The notes under the pieces: model-generated | The model's input: only the letters and a program-made list of their open reading frames with translations | What the model was told of the DNA's origin: nothing | The model's database searches: none | Origin: Nonomuraea rubra | GTDB taxonomy: Bacteria > Actinomycetota > Actinomycetes > Streptosporangiales > Streptosporangiaceae | Direction of reading: 5' to 3' | DNA: 64,000 bases | Assembly: GCF_014207985.1 (NCBI RefSeq) | Contig: NZ_JACHMI010000001.1 | Location: forward strand, 1,161,001 to 1,225,000 | Translations under genes and position numbers: made by a program | Shown: one piece after another, positions 52,923-60,969 of the stretch | Layout: the number at the start of each line of letters is the position of its first letter | How positions within the stretch are numbered: position 1 is the first letter of the stretch

Positions 52923-54022
52923 TTTGGCAGGGTGTTGAGCCCCGCGGCGCGTCGGTAGACCTCGCCCGTGGTGGTGTCGAAGTACGGGGCCGACACCGAG
53001 TCGTAGCGGCCCTTGGCGTCCCTGTTCCAGGTCAGGCTGTTGACGCCGGCCAGGCTGCCGAGCCTGCGGTTGTCGTCGTAACCGATCACCCAGGGGCCGC
53101 CGCTGGCGCCCGGGCTGAAGTCGCACGGCGTCAGCTCGACGCCCTTCTGCAGGTCGCGGCCGGGGGCGACGGTGAAGCGGGTGTTGCCGGGCAGGCACTT
53201 CTGCAACGTCTTGCCGTCGTACGGGTGCGACCCGTCGGGCTGCTGGCCCGCCGGGTAGCCGAACGCGGTCACGGTGTACGTCCCCGGCTTCTTGTTCAGC
53301 TCCAGCCCGAGGCCGCCCACGTTGTCCTGGAGCCGGCCGATGTCCTGCATGACGTACCCGCCGTCCTTGGCGGCCCAGGCGAAGCCGCGGTGGACGGTCA
53401 CGAACGCGTAGTCGTAGTCGTAGTCGCCCTTGCCCGACCAGTCCTCGTGCAGGCTGATCGAGGCGCCCACGTAGATGCCCTCGGGCGCCTCGCCGTTCGG
53501 GTCGGGGGTCGGCACGAAGATCCAGTAGTCGGCGGGCTTGGCCGTGCGCGAGTCGTACGCGCAGTGCCCGGCGGTGGCCACCACGCTGCGGTTCTTGGCC
53601 GCGACCGCGGCGGCGGAGCACCAGTACTCCTTGTCCCCGAACCGGAAGAAGACCTTGCCCATGGTGTTCGCGGCGTTGCCCTTGCGCGGCGGTGCCGGGT
53701 CGACGCCGGCCGCGGCGGTCGTCCGCTTCACGGCGGTGGTGGCCGCGGCGGGACCCGCGGCGGCGCCCGACGAGGTCGTCGAGGCGGCACCGGAACCGGG
53801 CGTGGCCGGGGTGGACAGGTCGGTCTTCTTCAGGCGGTCGGGCCGCCAGTAGTCGGCGACCCGCTTCACGTCCGCGAGCGTCTTGGCCAGCGGGACGGCG
53901 TACACCTTGCTGGGGGCGACGGCGGCGTGGGCGGCTTGGGCGGCGATCCCCGTGAAGGCAGGCACGATCAGCAGCGCGCTGCTGAGGGCAGCGGCCACGA
54001 AGTGCCTGGCTCGGGGGATCAT
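52913..54022 (-). CDS. Secreted trypsin-like serine peptidase 5, complete triad
   Basis: 369 aa from ATG 54022. Signal peptide to about residue 33 (HAA), then an Ala/Thr/Ser/Pro-rich linker (about 68-112). The triad is complete: His153 (TAGHC), Asp204 (DYDYAF) and Ser307 in SPGASGGPWV. Cys135, 154, 276 and 300 match the disulfide positions of its paralogs. The compact core lacks the insert. Probably an active extracellular endopeptidase related to V8/glutamyl-endopeptidase-like actinobacterial enzymes; specificity unknown. Confidence 0.88.
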   Translation of the reverse strand: MIPRARHFVAAALSSALLIVPAFTGIAAQAAHAAVAPSKVYAVPLAKTLADVKRVADYWRPDRLKKTDLSTPATPGSGAASTTSSGAAAGPAAATTAVKRTTAAAGVDPAPPRKGNAANTMGKVFFRFGDKEYWCSAAAVAAKNRSVVATAGHCAYDSRTAKPADYWIFVPTPDPNGEAPEGIYVGASISLHEDWSGKGDYDYDYAFVTVHRGFAWAAKDGGYVMQDIGRLQDNVGGLGLELNKKPGTYTVTAFGYPAGQQPDGSHPYDGKTLQKCLPGNTRFTVAPGRDLQKGVELTPCDFSPGASGGPWVIGYDDNRRLGSLAGVNSLTWNRDAKGRYDSVSAPYFDTTTGEVYRRAAGLNTLPNVT

Positions 54023-54186
54023 GAAATGCCTTTCTTGGGGTCGTAAGGGTGGATTTTTCCAGATGTACAGACGGTATTGCAGCTCGGATAGAGATTCGTT
54101 ACCTGATCAAGCGTGCATCGTGAACTATAAGGACACCGTCAGCCGAACGCCCCTGATACGTGTAAATGATCATTAGAGCGGCCATG

Positions 54187-54197
54187 TCTCCGCAGGT
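54187..54197 (-). promoter_or_regulatory. Shared 11-bp motif upstream of trypsin-fold gene 5
   Basis: ACCTGCGGAGA on the minus strand, 165 nt before the gene 5 ATG; the similarity to the gene 6 copy extends a few bases on both sides. Confidence 0.4.
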
Positions 54198-54314
54198 CAG
54201 AGGCCGGTTCGCGAGTGATCCGCGCGCACGGAATTCGCGCCCATTCGCGGTCGCATTCGCACGCTCCAAGTGGCCTACGCCACGCCGGCAAGTGACCCCC
54301 ATTCCACCGAAGGA

Positions 54315-54345
54315 TGGCCCCGGCTCCCTGGGGGAACCGGGGCCA
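54315..54345 (-). terminator. Terminator of trypsin-fold gene 6
   Basis: TGGCCCCGG (54315-54323) pairs perfectly with CCGGGGCCA (54337-54345), 14 nt after the stop in transcript direction. Confidence 0.8.
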
Positions 54346-54358
54346 GGGGTGCCGTCGA

Positions 54359-55483
54359 TCACCGCCAGTTGCCGGTCCAGCGGTTGGCTGCGGCCTTGTA
54401 GACCTTGTAGGTGTCGGTGTTGAAGTACGGCGACGAGATGTGGTCGTAGCGGTCGTTGCCGTCGGTGTCCCACGCGACGCTGTTGACGCCGACCAGGTAG
54501 CCGGTCCGCGACGCGCTCTTGTAGTTGTAGATGAACGGCCCGCCGCTCGCGCCGGCGGTGAAGGCGCACTTGAAGCCGATGTGCTCCTGCAGGTTGTACT
54601 TCTTGGCCTCGGGCATCGCCTTGGTCTTGCCGTAGCAGTACTTCATCGTGCGGCCGGTGAACGGCTTGTCGCCGTCCGGGTGCTCACCGGCGGGGTAGCC
54701 GAACGAGAACACGTTCAGCTTGGTGCTCCGGTTCCAGGTGAAGCCCTGGCCGCCGACGTTGTCGCCGAGGCGGCCGACGTTCTTCACGGTCCACTTCCAG
54801 CGGCCGCCGACCTTCTCCCAGTTGACCTTGATGCCGTTGAAGACGTTGACGAACGCGTAGTCGTAGTCGTAGTCCTCCTTCACGACGAAGTCGTCGTGCG
54901 CGTTGAACGTCTTGGCGGCGTAGATGCCGTAGGGAGCCTTCCCGTTCCAGACCTTGTCGCCGTCCCAGTACGACGGGATGAAGATCCAGTTGTCGTAGAA
55001 GGTGTTCTTCTTGGTGTCGTACACGCAGTGGGCGGAGGTCGCCACGAGGTTGCGGTACTTGCCCTGCACCGAGCTGGCCGAGCAGTAGCGCCAGTTCTTC
55101 GGGTTGCGGGGGTCGGCCTTCGGCAGCGTGAAGAAGACGCGGCCGACCGTGTTCGGCAGGTTGACGTGCTTGCTCTTCTTGGACGAGGTCTTCTCCGCGC
55201 CGATCGGCGGAACGGAGCCGGCCGGGCCGTCGGGGGCGTCGTTGCTGCCCTTGACGCCCTTGGTGCTCAGGTCGACGCCGTCGTCGTGGTCGGTGGCCAG
55301 CTTCACACGGTCCGGCGTCCAGAACTGGACCGCCTGCTCAGCCGGGGTCGCCGAGTTCTTCGAGACGACGTCCGAGGGTGCGGTCGTCGCGTTGGCCGCG
55401 GCGCCGCTGACCATGCCCGCCGCCAGCCCGATGGCCACGAGGCCGGCGAGGGGGATCGCGATGCGCCTTGCTCGGGAATACAT
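54359..55483 (-). CDS. Secreted trypsin-like serine peptidase 6, complete triad
   Basis: 374 aa from ATG 55483 with GAGAGGAG 5 nt upstream. Signal peptide to about residue 31. The triad is complete: His152 (in TSAHC, unlike the TAGHC of the others), Asp208 (DYDYAF) and Ser313 in TAGASGGPFI. Cys134, 153, 283 and 306 correspond to the paralog pattern. A slightly longer loop precedes the His (LPKADPRNPKNWRY). It shares GRLGDNVGGQGFTWN with the Asp-type proteins, so it links both groups. Probably active and extracellular. Confidence 0.88.
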   Translation of the reverse strand: MYSRARRIAIPLAGLVAIGLAAGMVSGAAANATTAPSDVVSKNSATPAEQAVQFWTPDRVKLATDHDDGVDLSTKGVKGSNDAPDGPAGSVPPIGAEKTSSKKSKHVNLPNTVGRVFFTLPKADPRNPKNWRYCSASSVQGKYRNLVATSAHCVYDTKKNTFYDNWIFIPSYWDGDKVWNGKAPYGIYAAKTFNAHDDFVVKEDYDYDYAFVNVFNGIKVNWEKVGGRWKWTVKNVGRLGDNVGGQGFTWNRSTKLNVFSFGYPAGEHPDGDKPFTGRTMKYCYGKTKAMPEAKKYNLQEHIGFKCAFTAGASGGPFIYNYKSASRTGYLVGVNSVAWDTDGNDRYDHISSPYFNTDTYKVYKAAANRWTGNWR

Positions 55484-55660
55484 GGAGCTCCTCTCAGCTT
55501 TCGGCGGCCCAGAGCGGGGTACTGCGCCCCGGTGGGCCAGGAAAACGATCGGAACGTTAATGAACGGCTCGATCCGGCGGCCAGGAATCGACGTGAAAAA
55601 GCATGGGCCGGTTCCATTCCGTTATAGAAATAGCAAATAAGCATGTATTCAAGATTGGCA

Positions 55661-55671
55661 TCTCCGCAGGT
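55661..55671 (-). promoter_or_regulatory. Shared 11-bp motif upstream of trypsin-fold gene 6
   Basis: ACCTGCGGAGA on the minus strand, 178 nt before the gene 6 ATG, followed by an AT-rich stretch with a TATAAC -10-like hexamer near 55621-55626. Confidence 0.4.
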
Positions 55672-55767
55672 CGGCGCCTGGTTTGAATTTCTCTCGTCAC
55701 AACGGTAACGGCAATTATCAAACGCCACTCCCTGTCAAACCGAGCGATGTTCTGGTTAGCATGAGCC

Positions 55768-57201
55768 ATGGACCCTCGCATCCCCTGCCTCATCGGCATC
55801 GCGCAGCGCACCATTCGCGAGCAGCCCGGCCCTGAACCGCTCGACCTCTGGGAGTCGGTGGCGCGTGAGGCCGCCGGCGACGCGCGGCTGCCCGTCGATC
55901 GGCTCGATTCGATCCAGCTCGTCTGGACCGACTCCTGGTACTACGACTCGCCCGTCGGCCGCCTCGCCGAACGCCTCGGCGCCGCGCCGCGCCACCAGGT
56001 CTACTCCAAGGTCGGCGGTACGGCCCCGCACCTGCTCATCGGCGCCGCGGCCGCCGCGATCGCCGCGGGCGAGCTGGACTCGGCGCTGGTCGCCGGTGCC
56101 GAGGCGCTCGCCACGCGCAGGGCGTACAGGAAGGCGGGCGAGCACGCGCCGTGGAGTCACCCCGCCGACCCCAAGCCCCCGTACGGGTGGGAACGGCCGC
56201 CGCACCCGTCGGCGCTCGCGCACGGACTGTTCCTGCCGGTGCACACCTATCCGATCATGGAGACCGCGCGGCGGGCGGCGGCCGGGACCACGATCGAGGA
56301 GGAGATGCGCGAGCGGGCGCGCATCATGGCGCCGATGACCGAGGTCGCCGCCGCGAACCCGTACGCCTGGCGCAGGGCCGCCCGCACCCCCGGCGAGCTC
56401 TCCGGCGGCCGCTTCGTCGGCTGGCCCTACACCACGGACACGGTGGCCGTGCTGGAGGTGGACCAGGCCGCGGCCGTCATCCTGGCCAGCTCGCGGCTGG
56501 CCGACCGGCTGGGGGTTCCGCCGGAACAGCGGGTCTACCTGCGGGGATGGGCGTACGCGGAGGACACCTGGGAGGTCGCGACGCGGCCAGCGCTCGGCGC
56601 CTCGCCCGCCATCGCCCGCGCCGCCGAGGCCGCCTTCGAGCGGGCCGGGCTCGGCCTGGACGACATGAACGCGCTGGACCTGTACAGCTGCTTCGCGATC
56701 GCGCTGCGGCAGGCGTGCGACGCCATCGGCCTCGACCCGCTCGACCCGCGCGGGCTCACCGTGACCGGCGGGCTGCCGTACGCGGGCGGGCCGGCCAGCG
56801 ACTACGTGCTGCACTCGACGGCGACGATGGCCGGGCTGCTGCGGGCGCAGTCGGGGCACGGGCTGGTGAGCGGGGTGGGGATGCATCTGACGAAGCACAC
56901 GTACGCGGTGTGGTCGAGCGAGCCGGGCGGGCGGCTGGGGGATGTCGCGCCGGTGCACGTCGCGAAGGAGGTGCCGCTGGTGGCCTCGTACGAAGGGGTG
57001 GGGGTGGTGGCGGGGTACACGGTGGCGCACGGGCGGGACGGTGAGGCCGAGAAGGGGTTCCTGGTCGTGGACGTGCCCGGGGGGAGGGCTTACGCGGTGG
57101 TGGAGGAACGGGCGCTGCTGGTGGAGGCCGAGGGGCGGGAGCTGGTGGGGGAGGAGGTGCGGGTGTCCAGCGATGGGAAGCTCAATGTGGCTGTCTGGTG
57201 A
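55768..57201 (+). CDS. Thiolase-fold acetyl-CoA acetyltransferase-like protein lacking the usual Cys
   Basis: 477 aa. The N-terminal thiolase fold is recognisable in GAAAAAIAAGELDSALVAGAEAL and the C-terminal half in AFERAGLGLDDMNALDLYSCFAIALRQ and GGLPYAGGPASDYVLHS. The segment that should hold the nucleophilic Cys reads YSKVGGTAPHLL, and the second Cys region reads GVGMHL. An extra C-terminal domain of about 80 residues resembles the OB-like domain of SCP-x-type mycobacterial thiolase-like proteins. Role probably in binding or transfer of acyl-CoA; true thiolase activity is doubtful. Divergent from peptidase 6. Confidence 0.8.
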   Translation: MDPRIPCLIGIAQRTIREQPGPEPLDLWESVAREAAGDARLPVDRLDSIQLVWTDSWYYDSPVGRLAERLGAAPRHQVYSKVGGTAPHLLIGAAAAAIAAGELDSALVAGAEALATRRAYRKAGEHAPWSHPADPKPPYGWERPPHPSALAHGLFLPVHTYPIMETARRAAAGTTIEEEMRERARIMAPMTEVAAANPYAWRRAARTPGELSGGRFVGWPYTTDTVAVLEVDQAAAVILASSRLADRLGVPPEQRVYLRGWAYAEDTWEVATRPALGASPAIARAAEAAFERAGLGLDDMNALDLYSCFAIALRQACDAIGLDPLDPRGLTVTGGLPYAGGPASDYVLHSTATMAGLLRAQSGHGLVSGVGMHLTKHTYAVWSSEPGGRLGDVAPVHVAKEVPLVASYEGVGVVAGYTVAHGRDGEAEKGFLVVDVPGGRAYAVVEERALLVEAEGRELVGEEVRVSSDGKLNVAVW

Positions 57202-57248
57202 CGTAAAGCAGGGGCAAATTCTGTGATCGTGTGACTACTATCTGGTGT

Positions 57249-57264
57249 TGACATTTTTATGTCA
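57249..57264. promoter_or_regulatory. Palindromic operator of the vapBC module
   Basis: TGACAT (57249-57254) and ATGTCA (57259-57264) form a perfect inverted repeat around TTTT, just upstream of the antitoxin start. Position and symmetry suit autoregulation by the ribbon-helix-helix antitoxin. Confidence 0.7.
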
Positions 57265-57282
57265 CGCACGGACGCTGGAGTC

Positions 57283-57561
57283 ATGCGGAGGACTACAGTG
57301 CGCATCGACGAGGTGCTCCTCAACGAGGCGAAGGCGTACGCGGCGAAGAACGGACGCAGTCTCAACTCGGTCATGGAGGACGCCTTGCGACAACTGCTCA
57401 ACCGATCCACGGAGGTGGCCGAGCGGCCCCGCGTGGAGCTGGTCACCACCGACGCGCGGCTCAAGCCGGGCATCGAGCTCACGCCGGAGTTCATCTACGC
57501 CCTCATGGAGCAGGAAGACATCGAGACCGTCTACCGGGTGCAGGCCGATGCTGCTCAATGA
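57283..57561 (+). CDS. vapB: VapB-type ribbon-helix-helix antitoxin
   Basis: 92 aa from ATG 57283; the ATG at 57259 lies inside the operator palindrome. The RHH domain is TTVRIDEVLLNEAKAYAAKNGRSLNSVMEDALRQLL (about residues 4-39), and the C-terminal half (VELVTTDARLKPGIELTPEF) would cover the toxin. The stop overlaps the toxin gene by 14 nt. Confidence 0.88.
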   Translation: MRRTTVRIDEVLLNEAKAYAAKNGRSLNSVMEDALRQLLNRSTEVAERPRVELVTTDARLKPGIELTPEFIYALMEQEDIETVYRVQADAAQ

Positions 57562-57976
57562 CATCAACGTCCTGGTCAATGCCTTTCGCACCGAGGCGCC
57601 CCATCACATCGCGTGCTACAAGCTGGTCGATGAGATGGTCAACGGTGACGCCGCCTACGCGGTCTCCGACCATGTCGTCAACGGCCTCGTCAGGGTTCTC
57701 AGCGTCGAGGCCATCCACGAGGTTCCGCCTTCCATGGAGCGGATCCTCGCCTTCGCCGACCAGGTGCGCAACCAGCCGCACGCCATCGTCGTGGCCCCTG
57801 GCGAGCGTCACTGGGAGATCTTCACGAGGTTGTGCCGGGAGACGAACGCGCGAAGAAAGCTCATCCCCGACGCCTACCTCGCCGCACTCGCCATCGAGCA
57901 CGGTTGTGAATTCGTGACCTGCGACCAGGATTTCGCCAGGTTCCAGGGCTTGCGCTGGCGGTCGCCGCTCAATTGA
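57548..57976 (+). CDS. vapC: VapC-type PIN-domain ribonuclease toxin
   Basis: 142 aa, ATG inside the antitoxin gene. PIN-domain acidic residues are visible: Asp5 in LLNDINVLV (Asn-Asp-Ile-Asn in place of the commoner DTN), and DAYLAALAIEHGCEFVTCDQDF near the C-terminus with the metal-binding Asp residues. The family cleaves tRNA or rRNA when free of antitoxin. Confidence 0.9.
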   Translation: MLLNDINVLVNAFRTEAPHHIACYKLVDEMVNGDAAYAVSDHVVNGLVRVLSVEAIHEVPPSMERILAFADQVRNQPHAIVVAPGERHWEIFTRLCRETNARRKLIPDAYLAALAIEHGCEFVTCDQDFARFQGLRWRSPLN

Positions 57977-58022
57977 ACTGAGTTGCAAGGGCGCAAGCCG
58001 GCACTACTCGGCTAGGAACGTC

Positions 58023-58910
58023 GTGGCTGACCAGTTCGACGTCATCGAGGCAGGCGAGCGCGGCCGTCGCCGGTGGACCGGGCTGGTGGTGGTTCTGGCG
58101 CTCCTGCTGATTCCCGTTGTCGGCCTGCTCGTCAGCCGGGACCCCGAGCCCGGGTCCGAGGCCGCTCCGGCGAGCCGGACGCCGGGGCCCATCAGCTCGC
58201 TGACCACGCTCGACAACGCGCCCAACGTGCTCAGCGTGCCGGCCAGGAAGAAGGGGGACGACGAGGTCATCCAGGTGGTGTTCCCGCACGGGGCGCGGGC
58301 CGAGGTGCGCTATCCGGCCGAGCTGAGGCTGGCCGAGCTGGGGTCGCGGCCGTACAGGGCGGGGTGGATCGACGGGGTGTTCCGGGAGTTCGTCGCGCCC
58401 TACGGGGGTGAGATCGAGGTCACGCGGGGTGGGCGGGCGCTGAGGAACTACGCGGCCAACGTGACGCTCTGGCCGCGCCAGGCCGGCAGCGGGCAGTACG
58501 GGCAGGTGCTGCTGTTCGCGTTCGGGCCGTGGCGGCTGGCGATGTACGACCGGGGGCAGGGGCTGACGTTCGAGCAGCGGACGGCCGTGGCCGAGGGCTT
58601 GAAGGGGCGGGTGACCAAGGACGGGTATCTGGTGCTGACGGCGCGGAGCGGGGTGCGGCTGGCGGAGCCGGGCGAGCATCTGCAGGGAGAGTCGGTCGGG
58701 CCGCAGCTGTGGTTCGGGGGCGGGGCTGGGGAGATGGTCGCGCTCGTGCCCACGCCCGACTGCGGGAAGCAGGCCAGGATGCCCGGGGCGATCGACCGGC
58801 CCGGGCGGCGGGGCGAGATGGTGTGCAGGGGAGACGTGCTGGTCGCCGTCACCGGGCCGCCGTCGTTCCGGACGAAGGCCATCTCCGGCATCCGGGTCAC
58901 GATGAAGTAG
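58023..58910 (+). CDS. Membrane-anchored protein of unknown function
   Basis: 295 aa from GTG 58023. One membrane helix (about 20-41) follows a charged N-terminus, then a Pro/Ser-rich linker and a beta-rich extracytoplasmic domain. Two Cys near the C-terminus (CGKQARM and VCRGDV) could pair. The architecture suggests an envelope protein; no family recognised. Same strand as vapBC, 46 nt downstream. Confidence 0.68.
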   Translation: MADQFDVIEAGERGRRRWTGLVVVLALLLIPVVGLLVSRDPEPGSEAAPASRTPGPISSLTTLDNAPNVLSVPARKKGDDEVIQVVFPHGARAEVRYPAELRLAELGSRPYRAGWIDGVFREFVAPYGGEIEVTRGGRALRNYAANVTLWPRQAGSGQYGQVLLFAFGPWRLAMYDRGQGLTFEQRTAVAEGLKGRVTKDGYLVLTARSGVRLAEPGEHLQGESVGPQLWFGGGAGEMVALVPTPDCGKQARMPGAIDRPGRRGEMVCRGDVLVAVTGPPSFRTKAISGIRVTMK

Positions 58911-58940
58911 CGGGGAGGAGGGCTGAAGTAAGGTGCGGCC

Positions 58941-59897
58941 ATGTTCGCCGTAACCGCCACACAGACCGATCCCGACAACCCGCTCGCCGGCCTGACGCTG
59001 GGCGAGCGCCCGGAGCCGAAGGTGCCCGACGGGTGGACGACCGTCTCCGTACGGGCGGCCGCGCTCAACCACCACGACCTGTGGACGCTCAAGGGCGTCG
59101 GCATCAGGCAGGACCGGCTGCCGATCGTGCTCGGCTGCGACGCCGCCGGCGTGGACGAGGACGGCAACGAGGTCATCGTGCACTCCGTGATCGGCACCGG
59201 GGCCGACGAGACGCTCGACCCCAAGCGCACGCTGCTGTCCGAGGTGCACGACGGCACGTTCGCCGAGCGGGTGGCCGTGCCGCGCCGCAACCTGGTGCCC
59301 AAGCCCGCCGGGCTGGACTTCGAGCACGCCGCCTGCCTGCCGACGGCCTGGCTGACGGCGTACCGGATGTTGTTCGACAAGGCCGGGCTGCAGCCCGGCT
59401 CCACCGTGCTCGTGCAGGGGGCGGGCGGGGGCGTGGCGACGGCGCTGATCGCGCTCGGCCGGGCCGCCGGGTACCGGGTGTGGGCCACCAGCCGTTCGGA
59501 GGAGAAGCGGGAGCGGGCCAGGGAGCTCGGCGCCGACCAGGTCTTCGAGTCCGGGGCGCGGCTGCCGGAGCGGGTGGACGCGGTCATGGAGACGGTCGGG
59601 CAGGCCACCTGGGATCATTCGCTCAAGTCGCTCAGACCCGGCGGCCGCATCGTCGTCTCCGGTGCCACCAGCGGCGCGGTTCCGCCGGCCGATCTGAACC
59701 GGGTCTTCTTCCTGCAGCTGTCCGTGATCGGCACGACGATGGGGACTCGGGAGCAGCTGGGGCGGCTGGCGGTGTTCCTGGAGCAGACCGGGCTGCGGCC
59801 GGTGGTCGATCGGGTGCTGCCGCTGGCCGAGGCGCGGGACGGGTTCGCCGCCATGGAGGCAGGGGAGATCTTCGGAAAGATCGTCTTTACCGTCTGA
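58941..59897 (+). CDS. MDR-family zinc-type/quinone oxidoreductase
   Basis: 318 aa medium-chain dehydrogenase. NHHDLWTLKGVG and LGCDAAGV belong to the catalytic domain; the cofactor site is VLVQGAGGGVATALIALGRAAG. The structural-zinc Cys cluster is absent, so a non-metal quinone-reductase-like or crotonyl-type enzyme is more likely than an alcohol dehydrogenase. NADP preference likely. Follows the membrane protein by 30 nt. Confidence 0.87.
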   Translation: MFAVTATQTDPDNPLAGLTLGERPEPKVPDGWTTVSVRAAALNHHDLWTLKGVGIRQDRLPIVLGCDAAGVDEDGNEVIVHSVIGTGADETLDPKRTLLSEVHDGTFAERVAVPRRNLVPKPAGLDFEHAACLPTAWLTAYRMLFDKAGLQPGSTVLVQGAGGGVATALIALGRAAGYRVWATSRSEEKRERARELGADQVFESGARLPERVDAVMETVGQATWDHSLKSLRPGGRIVVSGATSGAVPPADLNRVFFLQLSVIGTTMGTREQLGRLAVFLEQTGLRPVVDRVLPLAEARDGFAAMEAGEIFGKIVFTV

Positions 59898-59920
59898 ATA
59901 AGTGAAGGGTTACTTCTGAG

Positions 59921-59965
59921 CCTCCTGGGTGATACAAGAGGAAGGGGGTTGTACCACCCAGGAGG
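59921..59965 (+). promoter_or_regulatory. 17-bp inverted repeat covering the Shine-Dalgarno of the MpaB-type gene
   Basis: The left arm 59921-59937 begins CCTCCTGGGTG and the right arm 59949-59965 ends CACCCAGGAGG; the arms pair over 17 bp with one mismatch around an 11-nt loop. The right arm contains AGGAGG, the ribosome site of the ATG at 59974. It may be an operator, an RNA switch-like element or, less likely, a terminator, as no T-tract follows. Confidence 0.7.
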
Positions 59966-59973
59966 CAGTCATC

Positions 59974-60831
59974 ATGGACGTTGAGCCCTTCGGCCCAGGT
60001 TCGATGCACTGGGACACCGCCGGCGAGTACCGCAACCTGCTCGTGGCCGGCAGCGCGCTGGTCCTCCAGACGATGCATCCCGCCGTCGGAGCCGCGGTCG
60101 CCGAGCACTCCACGTACAAGGACGACCCGTGGGGGAGGCTGGAGCGCACGCTCGCCTCCGTGCAGAAGTGGGTCTACGGCGGTCCGGACGGTCCCGCGGA
60201 GGGCCAGCGGCTCAGGGAGCTGCACAAGCCAATCAGCGGGGTGGACGAGCAGGGCCGGCACTACCACGCGCTGAACGGGGAGGCGTGGGCGTGGGTGCAC
60301 CTGTCGCTGTTCGAACGGTTCATCGCGCTCAACCGGTACTTCGGCACCCCGTTCACCACGGCGCAGGAGCGGCGGCTCTATGCGGAGTCGCGGCAGCTCG
60401 GCGCCATCCTGCGGGTGCCAGAGCGGGAGCTGCCCGCGGATCTGGAGGCGTTCTGGCGGTACTTCGACGACATGGTCAGCCGCCGGCTGGAGGCGCACGC
60501 CACCGCGCTCGACGTGCTGACGGTGATGCGCGGCACGCCTGCGCCGCCCCGGCTGCCCGCTCCGTTGCGGCGGTTGTGGACGCCGGTGGGGGTGGGGGCG
60601 GGGGAGTTCAACTACTTCGTCACCGTCGGCACCCTGCCGCCTGCCGTGCGGGAGAAGCTCGGGTTGCGGTGGACGGCCAGGGACGAGCGGCGGTTGCGGC
60701 ATCTCGGGCATGCGGTGGCGATGCTGACGCCGCGGTTGCCGGAGCGGCTGCGGTACATGCCGATCGCGTACCACGCCAGGAGGGCCGCGCGCAGCTCGCG
60801 CCGCCGCCGCCCGGAACGCCTGTCGGCGTAG
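59974..60831 (+). CDS. MpaB/DUF2236-family oxygenase-like protein
   Basis: 285 aa from ATG 59974 with AGGAGG 8 nt upstream; an earlier ATG at 59929 is in the inverted repeat. Characteristic segments are GSALVLQTMHPAVGAAVAEHS, DPWGRLERTL, WVHLSLFERFIAL and the C-terminal FNYFVTVGTLPP. The family includes the heme-dependent oxygenase MpaB and latex-clearing-protein relatives; the conserved His residues (HP, HKP, VH) would be metal or heme ligands. Substrate unknown. Confidence 0.85.
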   Translation: MDVEPFGPGSMHWDTAGEYRNLLVAGSALVLQTMHPAVGAAVAEHSTYKDDPWGRLERTLASVQKWVYGGPDGPAEGQRLRELHKPISGVDEQGRHYHALNGEAWAWVHLSLFERFIALNRYFGTPFTTAQERRLYAESRQLGAILRVPERELPADLEAFWRYFDDMVSRRLEAHATALDVLTVMRGTPAPPRLPAPLRRLWTPVGVGAGEFNYFVTVGTLPPAVREKLGLRWTARDERRLRHLGHAVAMLTPRLPERLRYMPIAYHARRAARSSRRRRPERLSA

Positions 60832-60969
60832 CGGCCTGACGCGCCCGCCGTTTCCAGGCGGCGGCGGGGCGGGCGACCTGCCGCGCGCCGCGTCCTCCAG
60901 ACCAAGGCGACGGCGAGCAGGCGGGCGGAACATGTGGTGCCGGGGAGGCGGGGGGCGCTCCCCGGTGGG

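Larger units (their letters stand above)
54023..54358. other. Gap upstream of trypsin-fold gene 5
   Basis: 336 nt without a convincing gene. It holds the gene 5 promoter region, AT-richer around 54110-54180, the shared motif at 54187-54197 and the terminator of gene 6 at 54315-54345. Confidence 0.65.

Noticed and set aside
54099..54569. Small leader peptides upstream of trypsin-fold genes 5 and 6 sharing the residues TCGD
   Set aside because: The similarity comes from the shared 11-bp DNA motif; the frames have no convincing starts and diverge immediately outside it.
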